A DNA stretch of 64,000 nucleotides from Hypericum androsaemum (Eukaryota > Streptophyta > Magnoliopsida > Malpighiales > Hypericaceae): assembly GCA_963995505.1 (NCBI GenBank), contig OZ023187.1, positions 14,533,176-14,597,175 on the forward strand. The letters run 5' to 3'. Positions within the stretch are counted from its first letter, which is position 1; each line of letters opens with the position of its first letter. Made by a program: the position numbers and the translations under genes. Of the stretch, positions 23,501 through 34,342 are shown piece after piece. A model generated the notes under the pieces. It saw only the letters and a list, made by a program, of their open reading frames with translations. It made no database searches and was not told the origin of the DNA.

Positions 23501-24265
23501 GATAGTAATCCCAAATATGTCCTAATTGTTAAAGGTCACCATCTCAGTAAAGACATGTGTCCTAAAACAGCTCAGCAGGAGAGGGATATGATGAAAATCC
23601 CTTATGCCAATGCGGTTGGTTGTCTCATGTATGCAATGTTGTGTACAAGACCAGATATTTGCTATGCTGTTGGGATAGCGAGCAGATACCAGTCTAATCC
23701 AGGTATTGCACATTGGAAAGCAGTCAAGGGAATTATGAAATACTTGAATACAACTGCAGAATACTCACTGTGTTATCAAGGTCAAGACCTGACATTGAGA
23801 GGTTACACCGATGCTGATTGGGGTGGTGATATGGACGAGAAGAAATCCACATCAGGATATGTCTTCTTGCTTGGCGGAGGTGCTATTTCATGGAGTAGCA
23901 AGAAACAGACATGTGTGTCCCTGTCAACTATGGAAGCTGAATATGTAGCTTCTGCAGCTGCTGTGCAAGAGGCAGTATGGTTGAAGAGATTCTTGAGCCA
24001 TTTATTCCTAACCTACTCAAAAGAACCAGTGAGTTTATTTTGCGATAATCAAGCGTCGATAGCTTTTGCTAAAGATCCTAGGTATCATAGCAGAGCAAAG
24101 CATATCGATATCAAATTTCATTTTGTTAGGGATATGGTTGCGTGTAAGGAGGTGAGCATAAAATACATATATACACAAGATATGGTCGCAGACCCAATGA
24201 CCAAGGGTGTTGTTAGAGATGTGTTTGAGAAACATGTCAAATCCCTGGGTTTGCGAAATTTTTAG
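20524..24265 (+). pseudogene. B1 copia polyprotein, 5'-truncated, five stops
   Basis: Family B frame starting inside gag (SGLAEAGHVLSNEQ) and running in a single phase to TAG at 24263-24265. Domains: gag zinc knuckle (CQQKGHFAKDC), protease (WVIDSGATDRV), integrase ([41 protein letters not shown]), reverse transcriptase (KWILKIKRKANG, HQMDVKTVFLNGE, LYVDDILIAG) and RNase H (DADWGGD, FCDNQASIAF). In-frame stops lie at 21497-21499, 22112-22114, 22919-22921, 22925-22927 and 23486-23488. The family is clearly distinct from A throughout, though both belong to Ty1/copia. Confidence 0.9.
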
Positions 24266-24362
24266 TGTTTTGTGCTCATATTATAAAGAATTTGTTGTTC
24301 AATATAATGTTGTTTTCAGCAATACGTATTATGTGAATGTTATGTAGGGTAACAGATTCTTG
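24266..24362 (+). mobile_element. B1 3' stub ending at an LTR junction
   Basis: The B 3' untranslated region is cut off after GTAGGGTAAC. Complete copies continue here with ATTTACTAATGC for another kilobase. Instead a duplicated AGATTCTTGTAAC word leads into an inverted LTR fragment. Confidence 0.75.
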
Positions 24363-24597
24363 TAACAGATTCTTGTAATCGGTCGGTTCTCCTTCTCCTT
24401 CATTTAAAGGAGAAATTATTCCCCACATTTGCCACTACAATGGTGGTTAGTCCACTAAGGCAAATTAGTGGGGCAATAATGAGTGGAAAAAATTAGTGGC
24501 TTGTCCACTAATTATTAGTGGCTTGTCCACTAAATTAGGAGGAGGTTAATTGATTGGATGTGGATTAATAAGGTTAATCATGGGTGATATACCAACA
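24363..24597 (-). repeat. B2 3' LTR, internally deleted
   Basis: Inverted B LTR whose outer boundary CCAACA at 24597 is exact. Compared with the LTR at 32746-33267, the 3' part is missing and there is an internal deletion between GGTCGGTTCT and CTCCTTC, with shared TTCT at the break. It contains two copies of the TTAGTGGCTTGTCCACTAA unit. Confidence 0.8.
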
Positions 24598-25672
24598 ATC
24601 TCCCACTCACACATGATTGAACATATTCAATATTTTCTCTTATTGTAATAGGAAAATATTTCGTGCGACTAGCATACATCGAGTGCACGTAGCTAAACTC
24701 AAGAGCACTTTTCGGCCACTTGAATGATAGCATCTCGATACCTCCATTACGTAAAGTATGCCTTACCCTAGGTCTCATCTCACATTCTTTGTTTCCACAT
24801 GTGATTTCTGAAACAATCTATTCGTGTTCACTATTGTATTGCTCTCACTACAATAGGTGCACCAGTGAATCACGAAGCTTTTCGAATGTGATCAAGAAAG
24901 AACCTTCTCCTTTAACAATATTTTTTCTATCATGATCCAGCCTGCTTTTCCAGTCAGCCTTGCCAGGTCGAATCAAATCATGACCCTTTAAAGACTTTCC
25001 AAGCTAGCAGCACTGAATCATATTTCCAAAATATATTTAGGATCTTAAGGGTAGAGTTCCGGAAATCATAGTTTTCGGAGTTGGTCTCACACCAGGGAAA
25101 CTGAAATCACTAAATAATAAATTTGATTTCCCATCCATTGGTCAATGAGCACACATGACACAATTCATGTGCTATGGTGTTCTTTCCTGTTAAAGGAGCA
25201 CATGTCTTTCGCAAATTATACCATACTAGAGCATCAGCGTCGATGTTTACAAACAACAGCTTTAGTCTACACAAAGACTACTCTAGGCTTTCAAGACAGA
25301 ATTATGGTAAGTTCCACTTACATTTTACCATTGGATCCCATATAATCCCATAAGTTCCGAGAACTTATTTAAATGTAGCAACTATTGCTTACACATAATC
25401 TTGCGTTTTAACAAGACTGCTCTTGTAGTTAAGCAAGACAGCATTCTTGTTTTAGAACATGCACTCGATATTAAAGAATGTTCTAAAACATGCCTCATCT
25501 CAATCAAGAATCAACTCATGACTCCCACTGTGGTAAACACCCGTGTGAGTGGGCTACTTCTCTGTCCGACATGCATTAATAAATGTTACCCTACATAACA
25601 TTCACATAATACGTATTGCTGAAAACAACATTATATTGAACAACAAATTCTTTATAATATGAGCACAAAACA
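24598..25672 (-). other. B2 3' noncoding region, about 1 kb, hairpin-rich
   Basis: Between the pol stop and the LTR lies about 1.07 kb without a sense-strand gene. It includes a 13-bp perfect stem (TGTTTTAGAACAT at 25448-25460 with ATGTTCTAAAACA at 25478-25490), an 8-bp stem with 3-nt loop (ATAAGTTC, CGA, GAACTTAT at 25350-25368) and GTAAGT-TCC-ACTTAC at 25307-25321. The same block recurs at 33268-34342 and 40013-41092, and truncated at 44689-45381. It ends at a polypurine tract (GTGAGTGGGAGAT read on the minus strand). Short open frames here are on the opposite strand and are probably incidental. Confidence 0.75.
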
Positions 25673-28556
25673 CTAAAACTTTCGCAAACCCAGGGATTTG
25701 ACATGTTTCTCAAACACATCTCTAACAACACCCTTGGTCATTGGGTCTGCGACCATATCTTGTGTATATATGTGTTTTATGCTCACCTCCTTACACGCAA
25801 CCATATCCCTAACAAAATGAAATTTGATATCGATATGCTTTGCTCTGCTATGATACCTTGGATCTTTAGCAAAAGCTATCGACGCTTGATTATCGCAAAA
25901 TAAACTCACTGGTTCTTTTGAGTATGTTAGGAATAAATGGCTCAAGAATCTCTTCAACCATACTGCCTCTTGCACAGCAGCTGCAGAAGCTACATATTCA
26001 GCTTCCATAGTTGACAGGGACACACATGTCTGTTTCTTGCTACTCCATGAAATAGCACCTCCGCCAAGCAAGAAGACATATCCTGATGTGGATTTCTTCT
26101 CGTCCACATCACCACCCCAATCAGCATCGGTGTAACCTCTCAATGTCAGGTCTTGACCTTGATAACACAGTGAGTATTCTGCAGTTGTATTCAAGTATTT
26201 CATAATTCCCTTGACTGCTTTCCAATGTGCAATACCTGGATTAGACTGGTATCTGCTCGCTATCCCAACAGCATAGCAAATATCTGGTCTTGTACACAAC
26301 ATTGCATACATGAGACAACCAACCGCATTGGCATAAGGGATTTTCATCATATCCCTCTCCTGCTGAGCTGTTTTAGGACACATGTCTTTACTGAGATGGT
26401 GACCTTTAACAATTAGGACATATTTGGGATTACTATCATTACAATTGAATCGTTCTACTACTTTGTGGATATAGGTCTCTTGTGAAAGAGATAATAGCCT
26501 CTTCGAACGATTCCTCGTGATCTTAACCCCGAGTATGTAATCAGCTTCTCCCATATCTTTCAATTCAAAGTTGGACGAGAACCAAGCTTTGAGCTCGATT
26601 AGATATCCCATGTCATTTCCAGCTATTAGAATGTCATCAACATATAACCTAATTATGACAAACTTCTTACCTGAGTGCGTAATATAGACACAATGATCTT
26701 CGTCTATCATTTTAAAGTCATACGACATAATCGTATTATGAAAACGAATATACCATTGTCTAGAAGACTGCTTAAGGCCATAAATTGATCTTTTCAATTT
26801 GTAAACCATATGTTCGCTGCCTTTTTGGATGTAGCCCTCTGGCTGGACCATATAGATCTCTTCATTCAATTCTCCATTGAGAAATGCAGTTTTAACATCC
26901 ATTTGATGTAACTCAAGGTTCAAATTTGCCACCATAGCCAGAATAATCCTAATGGACGTGAATCTAACAACAGGAGCAAAGGTCTCCTCATAGTCAACTC
27001 CTTCCTGTTGTCTAAATCCTTGGGCAACTAAGCGAGCTTTGTTCCTTTCGATACTTCCGTTTGCTTTACGCTTAATTTTGAGAATCCATTTATTCTCAAT
27101 TGCCCTACGTCCTTTAGGTAGGTCAGCCAGTTTCCATACTTGGTTTTTCCTCATGGAAGTCATCTCTTCCTCCATTGCTTTACCCCATTCATTCTTTTCG
27201 GGAGATGATAGAGCGTCAGAAATTTTCTTAGGTTCATCTTCATCTTGTAGGATAGCTAAAAGAATCTCACTTGGACCACCATGTTTTCTTAATGATACCA
27301 AGAAAGCATTTGCAGCACCTTCAATCTCAAATCGTCGGCGTAGAATTCTAGGTCTTTTAGTTTTACGATTTTCCCGATTTTGATAAACATCTCTCATGTA
27401 TTCATCATAACCTAGAATCGTACTCCTACTGGAAGGAAAATCCATACTCCCACTGGAGATCGGAATAGTACTCCCACTAAGATGTTAATCATTTGGATCA
27501 TGAACTTCCGGATCAATTGGAGATGAAAAATCTTGATTGTCTTCCTCCACAATTCTCCCACTCGGATGGAGTGATCCAGATGATTCTGGCTCAATAACTT
27601 CATATAAGGCAAGATCATGACTCACCTCTCCCAATTTTGGAAAATCTTTTTCCAAGAATGTGACATCTCGTGATTCAAATTATGTCACTTGTCCATTTTC
27701 TAGTTCGCCCACGAACACGTACCCTTTTGATACTTTAGAGTATCTTATAAAAATACTCTTTTTACCTCTCGGTCCTAATTTACCGTATGTACTCGAGGTA
27801 GTATGGACGTAAGATGCACACCCCCACGGCCTTAAGTAGCTCAGATCAGGTTTCCGACCTGTCCACATTTCGTAAGGGGTGGTAGTGACAGACTTGGAGG
27901 GGACACGATTTAGAACATATGTAGCGGTAAGGAGCGCATCTCCATAAAAGGATATAGGCAAATTTGCATCCGCCATCATAGACCTAACCATGTCAAGAAG
28001 GGTTCTATTCCTTCTTTCTGCTACCCCATTTTGTTGAGGTGTATAAGGAATGGACAACTGATGTTCAATTCCTTTTTCTTGACACAGAGCTTTAAATTTA
28101 TCAGAAAGATACTCGCGACCATGATCAATTCGTAAAGCCTTAATCTTTCGATCTAGTTGATTCTCAGCATAATTCATAAATATCTTGAAATAACTTATTG
28201 CTTCTGATTTGTGAGAAATCAAATAGATTTGACCAAATCTACTATAGTCATCTATAAAGGTGATGAAATAGTATGCTCCATGTCTAGCCCTCACATTCAT
28301 TGAACCACAGATGTCGGAATGGACTAATTGCAATAGATCATTGGCTCTAGTTCCCTTCCCAAATGGTTTTCTAGTCAATTTTCCTTCTAGACAACATTCG
28401 CAAGTAGGTAATATAGCCTTTTCTAAATTACCCAATAATCCTGCCTTAGCTAGACGATTCAAGCGATCTTGACCAATATGGCTCAGTCTAGAGTGCCATA
28501 GCACAACATCATCTTGAGATGTTTGTGAAGAAGTGGCAAAGGAAAAACTCGAATTA
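25673..28556 (-). pseudogene. B2 copia integrase-RT-RNase H, broken
   Basis: Frames 28678-27680 and 27445-25673 are in the same phase. They are separated by two stops (TAA at 27680-27682 and at 27486-27488) and together give integrase, linker, RT and RNase H. The RT-RNase H part (590 codons) is uninterrupted, with [30 protein letters not shown] and FCDNQASIAF. The 5' end stops in the integrase zinc region at NSSFSFATSSQ, where an inverted piece of the B leader begins. Confidence 0.85.
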
Positions 28557-28878
28557 GAAGTGGCAATTGGGACTACTTGTGAGTTGACCCAAATAACTTG
28601 CGTTATGATGCAGGTTATCAATGAGGATGAAGTGTTGTCCAAGAAAGTGTGTTGAACCTGTGCTTGTTGCAAAGGCACAAGACATGCGCCGAAAGATATT
28701 AAAACGTCGTATCTCTCGTTGGGTGCATAAAGACAATGAACAAGTGCTTACCAAGCATATTGTCTCAGTTCACAATGAGATACAAGAATGTATCTTGGCT
28801 GGAGGTTATAACAGTGGGTATAACTGGGTATTGATGTTCATGGATCTTTTTGCTACGCTAAAGATTACAGAAGATGTT
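28557..28878 (+). mobile_element. inverted 320-bp piece of the B leader
   Basis: Plus-oriented copy of the sequence at 31200-31522 (minus), carrying the first part of the leader ORF (ATG at 28621). It is sandwiched between two minus-oriented B copies that repeat the same about 430 bp of integrase sequence (28130-28550 and 28879-29300). A small filler, AAGTGGCAA, at the left break matches sequence about 35 bp away (GAAGTGGCAAAGG). Confidence 0.85.
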
Positions 28879-30593
28879 AAAGCCTTAATCTTTCGATCTA
28901 GTTGATTCTCAACATAATTCATAAATATCTTGAAATAACTTATTGCTTCTGATTTGTGAGAAATCAAATAGATTTGACCAAATCTACTATAGTCATCTAT
29001 AAAGGTGATGAAATAGTATGCTCCATGTCTAGCCCTCACATTCATTGGACCACAGATGTCGGAATGGACTAATTGCAATAGATCATTGGCTCTAGTTCCC
29101 TTCCCAAATAATTTTCTAGTCAATTTTCCTTCTAGACAACATTCGCAAGTAGGTAATATAGCCTTTTCTAAATTACCCAATAATCCTGCCTTAGCTAGAC
29201 GATTCAAGCGATCTTGACCAATATGGCTCAGTCTAGAGTGCCATAGCACAACATCATCTTGAGATGTTTGTGAAGAAGTGGCAAAGGAAAAACTCGAATT
29301 AGGTAAATCACAAAGATCAACATTCATGATTAAAAAACCATCTAATTTAAAACCAGAACCATAGAAAACATGTTCCAAAAACAACTGAACAGAATTCTTC
29401 TCAAACACCCAACGAAAACCAAGAGACATTAAAGCTGAAACAGAAATTAAATTTCGACAAATTTCTGGAGCATATAATACATCATGTAGTAGTAGGGTGC
29501 GTCCTTCACGCAGGCTCAGACTACATGTTCCTATCCCGTTGACATTTACGCGTGCGTTATTGCCAACATAGATAGATTTTGCTCCAACTGGTAGTCGTCG
29601 AAATTCAACAAAAGTACCACGGTCCTTTGTCACATGGTCTGTCGCTCCTGAATCAATCACCCACATAGGATGACTTTCAGTTAGAAAAATTGTACTAGAT
29701 ACATATAATTTACTCGCATATGAGTGAATAAGATGTACCTTCTTTTTCTCTTTGCAGTCTTTTGCAAAGTGACCCTTCTGTTGACAGTTGAAACATTTTA
29801 CTTTTAAAATGTTGTACTTTCGTTGTTTCTTCTTTCCAGAATTATTCTTATTAATTCCAGAAGTTTCAGCTTTCTTTTTCTTGTTTTCCCAGCTCTTCTT
29901 ACCTTTGCTCTTTCGGCCCATCAGTCTCTTGCTTCCTCTGAAGCTAGACCCAGTCACATGTGCTTCTGGGTGGACTTTGATTGCTAGGAGGCGATCCTCT
30001 TCTAGCTCGAGGTGACGGGCCATGTCATCAAATGTCGTAACATTATCAGCATGGATAAGAGTCATTTTCATGTGTTCCCAGTTTGAAGGTAGGGAACGAA
30101 TGACAGCTTGGATTTGCTGCTCGTTACTAAGTACGTGGCCAGCCTCAGCTAGCCCACTGATCATATTTGACATCTGCCTGAGATGTGTTTTCATCGAATG
30201 ATCAGGACGCTTTTTGTAGGTATCAAACCTAATAGTCAAAACTCGCAGCTTTGAAACAGAAAGCTTCCCGAATCTTTCTTTAAGTGCATCCCACAGGTCT
30301 TTGGCATTTTCAAACATACGAAATTGCCTTGTGATGTCATCCATCATGGCACTTAGTAAGATGAGTCGAGCAGTAGAATTTTTCTTTTTCCAAACTGTGT
30401 AGGCGTCTAAATCACGCCTATGCTGGGAGGTGTTGCCAGTTTCAGGTTCAACCATAATTTTACTTATGGTCTCAAGCACTTCTTGTTCTTCAAGTACATA
30501 CTGGATTTTCATACTCCAGTTATCATAATTATCACCATTGAGCTTTAAATCCTTATTGAGCTCGGCGATAATGGATTTGGAAGCAATCGACAT
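28879..30593 (-). pseudogene. B3 gag-protease-integrase start, intact from ATG, truncated by chimera
   Basis: The only family B copy in the window that keeps the gag start (ATG at 30591-30593). Gag begins MSIASKSIIAELNKDLKLNG and carries the YDNW and VWKKKNSTAR blocks of copia gag (UBN2-type), then a basic Lys-rich stretch, the zinc knuckle CFNCQQKGHFAKDC, protease WVIDSGATDHVT and the integrase zinc region LWHSRLSHIGQDRLNR with CECCLEGK. The frame is unbroken for about 570 codons. It then crosses into the inverted leader piece after LDRKIKAL, reads two dozen unrelated residues and stops at 28806. RT and RNase H are lost. Confidence 0.85.
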
Positions 30594-30952
30594 GACTATA
30601 GGGAATCATAAAAAAAATGTGTGAGGAGTTTGTTTTCAGCAATGCAAAATAATTTACTATACGTTCATAACTTTAAACGATATAAAGTTCTTGATTAACC
30701 TCGAATTCGAAGTAGGTCACGGGTATGTTTCCCCTCACCCTTCAAGAATTAATTTTGAACTTTAAACGTTCAAAGTTCTTTAATAGTAAATTCAAGTGGA
30801 TATTTCTCATGGTAATAATAAGCAATTAAATAAACAAATTATTTAATTGCAACAACACACTTGCATCGTTATTACAATCATGAAAAATACATTAAGTTTT
30901 ATACATATATGTACAAAAAACTTTCAACAAGATTTAAAACCAGAAAAAAGAT
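30594..30952 (-). other. B3 leader between leader ORF and gag, with paired hairpins
   Basis: AT-rich 360 bp. Two hairpins share a loop core: AACTTTA/TAAAGTT at 30669-30689 and GAACTTT/AAAGTTC at 30757-30778, both with AACG in the loop on the plus strand. No coding sequence. Confidence 0.6.
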
Positions 30953-31465
30953 CTACGCATTATTAAAGACAATATCTATATATATGACACGGGCTGGAAC
31001 AGAGTTCATGATTGTCCACTTGCTAGGATAAGGGAATTCATGAACGTATTCATGAGCACAGAAGCGACGTACTTTACGCCCACTTCGCAACCTCATCGAC
31101 TTATTATGAGGAATTTCCTCTAAAATTCCCTTCCCACCTAGATATGTAACCAGACGTTCCACATCTTTTCTGTGAGTAGTCCCAGTTACTGGAGAAATGA
31201 AAGTGTCAACATCTTCTGTAATCTTTAGCGTAGCTAAAAGATCCATGAACATCAATACCCAGTTATACCCACTGTTATAACCTCCAGCCAAGATACATTC
31301 TTGTATCTCATTGTGAACTGAGAAAATATGCTTGGTAAGCACTTGTTCATTGTCTTTATGCACCCAACGAGAGATACGATGTTTTAATATCTTTCGGCGC
31401 ATGTCTTGTGCCTTTGCAACAAGCACAGGTTCAACACACTTTCTTGGACAACACTTCATCCTCAT
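30953..31465 (-). CDS. family B leader ORF, 170 codons, function unknown
   Basis: ATG-initiated frame in the sense orientation of the B element, ending 360 bp upstream of gag. The product is basic and has a Cys-rich start (MRMKCCPRKC), a basic helix-like part (DMRRKILKHRISRWVHK), a central segment (AGGYNSGYNWVLMFMDLLATL) and a late MRLRSGRKVRR motif. I recognise no family. A second partial copy lies at 28621-28878 with a few differences (KRRISR for KHRISR, IVSVHN for IFSVHN, DLFATL for DLLATL), and both stay open. The sequence just before the ATG (TTATGATGCAG then GTTATCA) resembles a splice acceptor, so it could be an exon. Candidates are a captured host gene fragment, an extra element-encoded protein, or an untranslated leader that happens to be open. 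Confidence 0.45.
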   Translation of the reverse strand: MRMKCCPRKCVEPVLVAKAQDMRRKILKHRISRWVHKDNEQVLTKHIFSVHNEIQECILAGGYNSGYNWVLMFMDLLATLKITEDVDTFISPVTGTTHRKDVERLVTYLGGKGILEEIPHNKSMRLRSGRKVRRFCAHEYVHEFPYPSKWTIMNSVPARVIYIDIVFNNA

Positions 31466-32745
31466 TGATAACCTGCATCATAACGCAAGTTATTTGGGTC
31501 AACTCACAAGTAGTCCCAATTGATTAAAATCACAATTTTAATCATATCAATGATAAAGTGCACCAAGAATATTCACGATGTAGCCTTTTATTGCGTGATC
31601 CTTATAGGTTATAATCTTTTCCATATTTTTAGTGTCTTAATTCTAAAAATATTGGAATAAATATAGTTTAGAACTTATTCTAAAATATATATTATCGATT
31701 TTTAAAATTATCATAATAATTTTAAAATCAAAATTTTATTTGAATAAAACTCATTTTATTCAACCAAGCCTAAAAAATAGACTCATTTTAATCAAAATAA
31801 TCAAATGGGCCGCGTTGAAACATATTGGCCCAAAAGCCCACACTCGCATTGACTTTAAAAGTCAAAATGTGGGTTGGGCTCCTTGAAACCCAAAAAACGG
31901 TTCGGGTTGACCCACATTCAACCCCGTTTTTTTTACTCGTAAAATTACGGTTTTGCCCTTCTCGAGTAAAATTACGGAATTGCCCTCATCACAATCTCCT
32001 TCTTCCTCTCCTCTTCATCCTCTTCGTCGAACGAAGAAGAGAAAAATGCGGCCGACTCCAAAAATGCGACCACGGTGAGAGGACGGCAAAGCGACGGCTG
32101 AGACCGGTCGCAACGGACTCGCCATGGTCTCACGAGCGCGTCGATAGCAACCTCGTGAGATGTCATGCCTCCGATCACCATCGCCGTCATCTTCTCCCTC
32201 CCGCGTATCTCCGGCGTCGCCGGCTTCAACTTCTCGATTCCGGCAACGTCGACGCGAAAAAATGGTATGAGGATGTCGGGGACTCAACGGGGAATCAAGA
32301 AAACTCGATTTCCGGCTTCCAAAACATCGCATAGAGATCGGATTGAGTTGAATGTCGATTTTGGGGAAAAAAGAGCGAAATTAGGGTTCTTCCTGATTTG
32401 GGGATTTTTGGCAAATATCAAAATGGTCCCTCAGGGTTTCACGCGTTTGCACATAAGGACAGATTCCTTATTCGTTTCAAAAAATGCATAAATATCAAAT
32501 TAGTCCCTGGGATTTTCACCCGTGTGCAAATAAGGACGAAGTCCTTTGATGCGCGTTTTGAACCACAATTTTAATTCAATCACCCGGGCTTTCCGAATTA
32601 TGCACTCAGGGACAACAGAAACTATTTGCTTAAGAACAGTTTCTACAAACATCCGATTTTTGAACTCTAAAAATCACATACATGATTTTTATTTTCCAAA
32701 AATTAATAGTATCCAGAACAAGAACCAATCTCGCTCTGATACCAA
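31466..32745 (-). other. B3 5' leader and primer site
   Basis: About 1.28 kb from the LTR end to the leader ORF. The primer site TGGTATCAGAGC (minus strand, 32733-32744) matches initiator tRNA-Met. A GC-rich zone lies at 32000-32340. Two copies of a unit with TCCCT...TTTCAC...ATAAGGAC lie at about 32411-32469 and 32486-32546. Open frames in the GC-rich zone on both strands have no recognisable content. Confidence 0.6.
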
Positions 32746-33267
32746 TGATGATTTCAACATATCTATATACATATATATGGTGATTATAGCATTTTATAAT
32801 CTAGAAATCATATCTAACTTAACGTTAAATAAATTCACGAACGAATTCGTTAAATCATAAATACACTTACTTGTTGTAGTGCAGTATCCACAGGATCGTA
32901 ACGGATTCTTGTCACCGGTCGGTTCTAACTCACGATATGTCGGAGTCAAGAATAATTTCCACGACTTTTATTTACCTCGGAGTCGATTCGAGAACACAGG
33001 GATCAATCATATATTTTTCCCTTAATGTGTGTTTCCTCTATCATCAATTCTCCACCACTTTTTCCTTCTCCTGCCTCGTTCTCCTTCTCCTTCATTTAAA
33101 GGAAAAATTATTCCCCACATTTGTCACTACAATGGTGGTTAGTCCACTAAGGCAAATTAGTGGGGCAATAATGAGTGGAAAAAATTAGTGGCTTGTCCAC
33201 TAAATTAGGAGGAGGTTAATTGATTGGATGTAGATTAATGAGGTTAATCATGGGTGATATACCAACA
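32746..33267 (-). repeat. family B LTR shared by B3 and B4
   Basis: 522-bp LTR in minus orientation (TGTTGGTATATC to GAAATCATCA). On one side it is followed by the primer site and leader of B3, so it acts as a 5' LTR. On the other side it abuts the polypurine tract and 3' region of B4, so it acts as a 3' LTR. One LTR serving two tandem copies is the signature of unequal LTR recombination. Confidence 0.85.
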
Positions 33268-34342
33268 ATCTCCCACTCCCACATGATTGAACATATTAAA
33301 TATTTTCTCTTATTGTAATAGGCAAATATTTCGTGCGACCAGCATACATCGAGTGCACGTAGCTAAACTGAAGAGAACTTTTCGGCCACTTGAATGATAG
33401 CATCTCGATACCTCCATTACGTAAAGTATGCCTTACCCTAGGTCTCATCTCACATTCTTTGTTTCCACATGTGATTTCTGAAATAATCTATTCGTGTTCA
33501 CTATTGTATTGCTCTCACTACAATAGGTGCACCAGTGAATCACGAAGCTTTTCGAATGTGATCAATAAAGAACCTTCTCCCTTAATAATATTTTTTCCAT
33601 CATGATCCAGCCTGCTTTTCCAGTCAGCCTTGCCAGGTCGAATCAAACCATGACCCTTTAAAGACTTTCCAAGCTAGCAGCACTGAATCATATTTCCAAA
33701 ATATATTTAGGATCTTAAGGGTAGAGTTCCGGAAACCATAGTTTTCGGAGTTGGTCTCACACCAGGGAAACTGAAATCACTAAATAATAAATTTGATTTC
33801 CCATCCATTGGTCGATGAGCACACATGACACAATTCATGTGCTATGGTGTTCTTTCCTGTTAAAGGAGCACATGTCTTTCGCAAATTACACCATACTAGA
33901 GCATCAGCCTCGATGTTTACAAACAACAGCTTTATTCTACACAAAGACTACTCTAGGCTTTCAAGACAGAATTATGGTAAGTTCCACTTACATCTTACCA
34001 TTGGATCCCATATAATCCCATAAGTTCCGAGAACTTATTTAAATGTAGCAACTATTGCTTACACATAATCTTGCGTTTTAACAAGACTGCTCTTGTAGTT
34101 AAGCAAGACAGCATTCTTGTTTTAGAACATGCACTCGATATTAAAGAATGTTCTAAAACATGCCTCATCTCAATCAAGAATCAACTCATGACTCCCACTG
34201 AGGTAAACACCCGTGTGAGTGGGCTACTTCTCTGTCCGACATGCATTAGTAAATGTTACCCTACATAACATTCACATAATACGTACTGTTGAAAACAACA
34301 TTATATTGAACAACAAATTCTTTATAATATGAGCACAAAACA
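33268..34342 (-). other. B4 3' noncoding region
   Basis: Second copy of the hairpin-rich block described for B2, including the GTTTTAGAACAT inverted repeat near 34118-34160 and the ATAAGTTC-CGA-GAACTTAT hairpin near 34020-34040. Very similar to the other copies. Confidence 0.75.

Noticed and set aside
24720..25598. Three 65-71-codon frames antisense to the B 3' noncoding block, seen again at 33390-34268 and 40087-40970
   Set aside because: Their conservation follows copy similarity. They run against element sense, lack recognisable content and fit the low stop density of this block.
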